Below, piece by piece: positions 63,811-64,000 of a DNA stretch of 64,000 nt. The DNA comes from Lagopus muta. Taxonomy: Eukaryota; Chordata; Aves; Galliformes; Phasianidae. Numbering within the stretch: position 1 is the stretch's first letter; each line of letters opens with the position of its first letter. The notes under the pieces were generated by a model, which was given only the letters and a program-made list of their open reading frames with translations, did no database searches and was not told where the DNA came from. The translations under genes were made by a program, and so were the position numbers. The stretch lies in assembly GCF_023343835.1 (NCBI RefSeq), contig NC_064435.1:63746134-63810133 (forward strand), given 5' to 3'.

Positions 63811-64000
63811 CAGGAATATTGGTGCACAAATGGAAATGATGGAAGTGCACCCAGTTACATCAGATCACTCATTACAGTCTTATACAAGCAGAGTTCATAC
63901 CAGAAATACAATTCTCGTAATTGAAATCGATTAACATGTGTGATTAACATGCTTTCTTTGGTGCGTTAGTTTTGCCTGCTGGCAAGACAAAGAAAAGCAA

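Larger units (their letters stand above)
57981..64000. other. Noncoding AT-rich sequence with one exon candidate
   Basis: Apart from the exon-like interval at 61027-61113 and short repeats, no gene, RNA or clear transposon was recognised. Poly(A) tracts lie near 60428-60445 and 61374-61390. A possible very degraded minus-strand CR1 remnant lies near 62175-62230 but is too diverged to list as a feature. Confidence 0.45.

Noticed and set aside
1..64000. CRISPR arrays, tRNA/rRNA genes, operons, phage or plasmid functions
   Set aside because: No regularly spaced repeats, no cloverleaf or rRNA sequence recognised, and all signs point to a vertebrate nuclear genome.

Overview
The window is noncoding vertebrate DNA, almost certainly from a bird. 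It holds about ten truncated 3' ends of CR1 LINEs, several ending in the avian ATTCTATGATTCTATG-type repeat. It also holds one solo LTR of an avian ERVL-like family and one small hAT-Charlie-type element. Composition is AT-rich with scattered mononucleotide tracts. Nothing resembles a bacterial gene, operon, CRISPR array or tRNA/rRNA. I cannot fix the species; a galliform is plausible from the CR1 types, but that is inference.

No complete protein-coding gene could be supported. Open frames are short, unrelated to known families and mostly at the level chance would give. The best evidence for gene content is a few exon-sized intervals on the + strand with good splice sites. The strongest is 54210-54262 (53 nt, one open frame, GTGAGT donor). 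Next are 61027-61113 (87 nt, symmetric phase) and 48198-48219 (22 nt, very long pyrimidine tract). If real, they suggest that at least the right part of the window is intronic to a large + strand gene, but their reading phases do not join directly, so any real transcript needs other exons or different boundaries.

Layout: 1-4750 is unique AT-rich DNA without recognisable transposons, with several polyadenylation-type hexamers; it could be a 3' UTR or plain intergenic DNA. 4751-15496 is unique sequence with short dyads and the longest open frame of the window (7859-8467, minus strand, 202 codons, unassigned). 15497-24692 holds two CR1 copies, the hAT element with a near-perfect 8-bp target duplication, and two weaker exon-like intervals. 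24693-46042 is mostly featureless apart from three short CR1 pieces and a T30 tract. 46043-46810 is the solo LTR. 48750-57980 is the most repeat-dense part, with five CR1 copies in mixed orientation, the best exon candidate and a 42-bp tandem duplication. 57981-64000 is AT-rich with one exon candidate.

I did not find a new biological system. The items most worth checking are the exon-like intervals, the long minus-strand open frame, and possible unannotated transcript ends in the first 5 kb.
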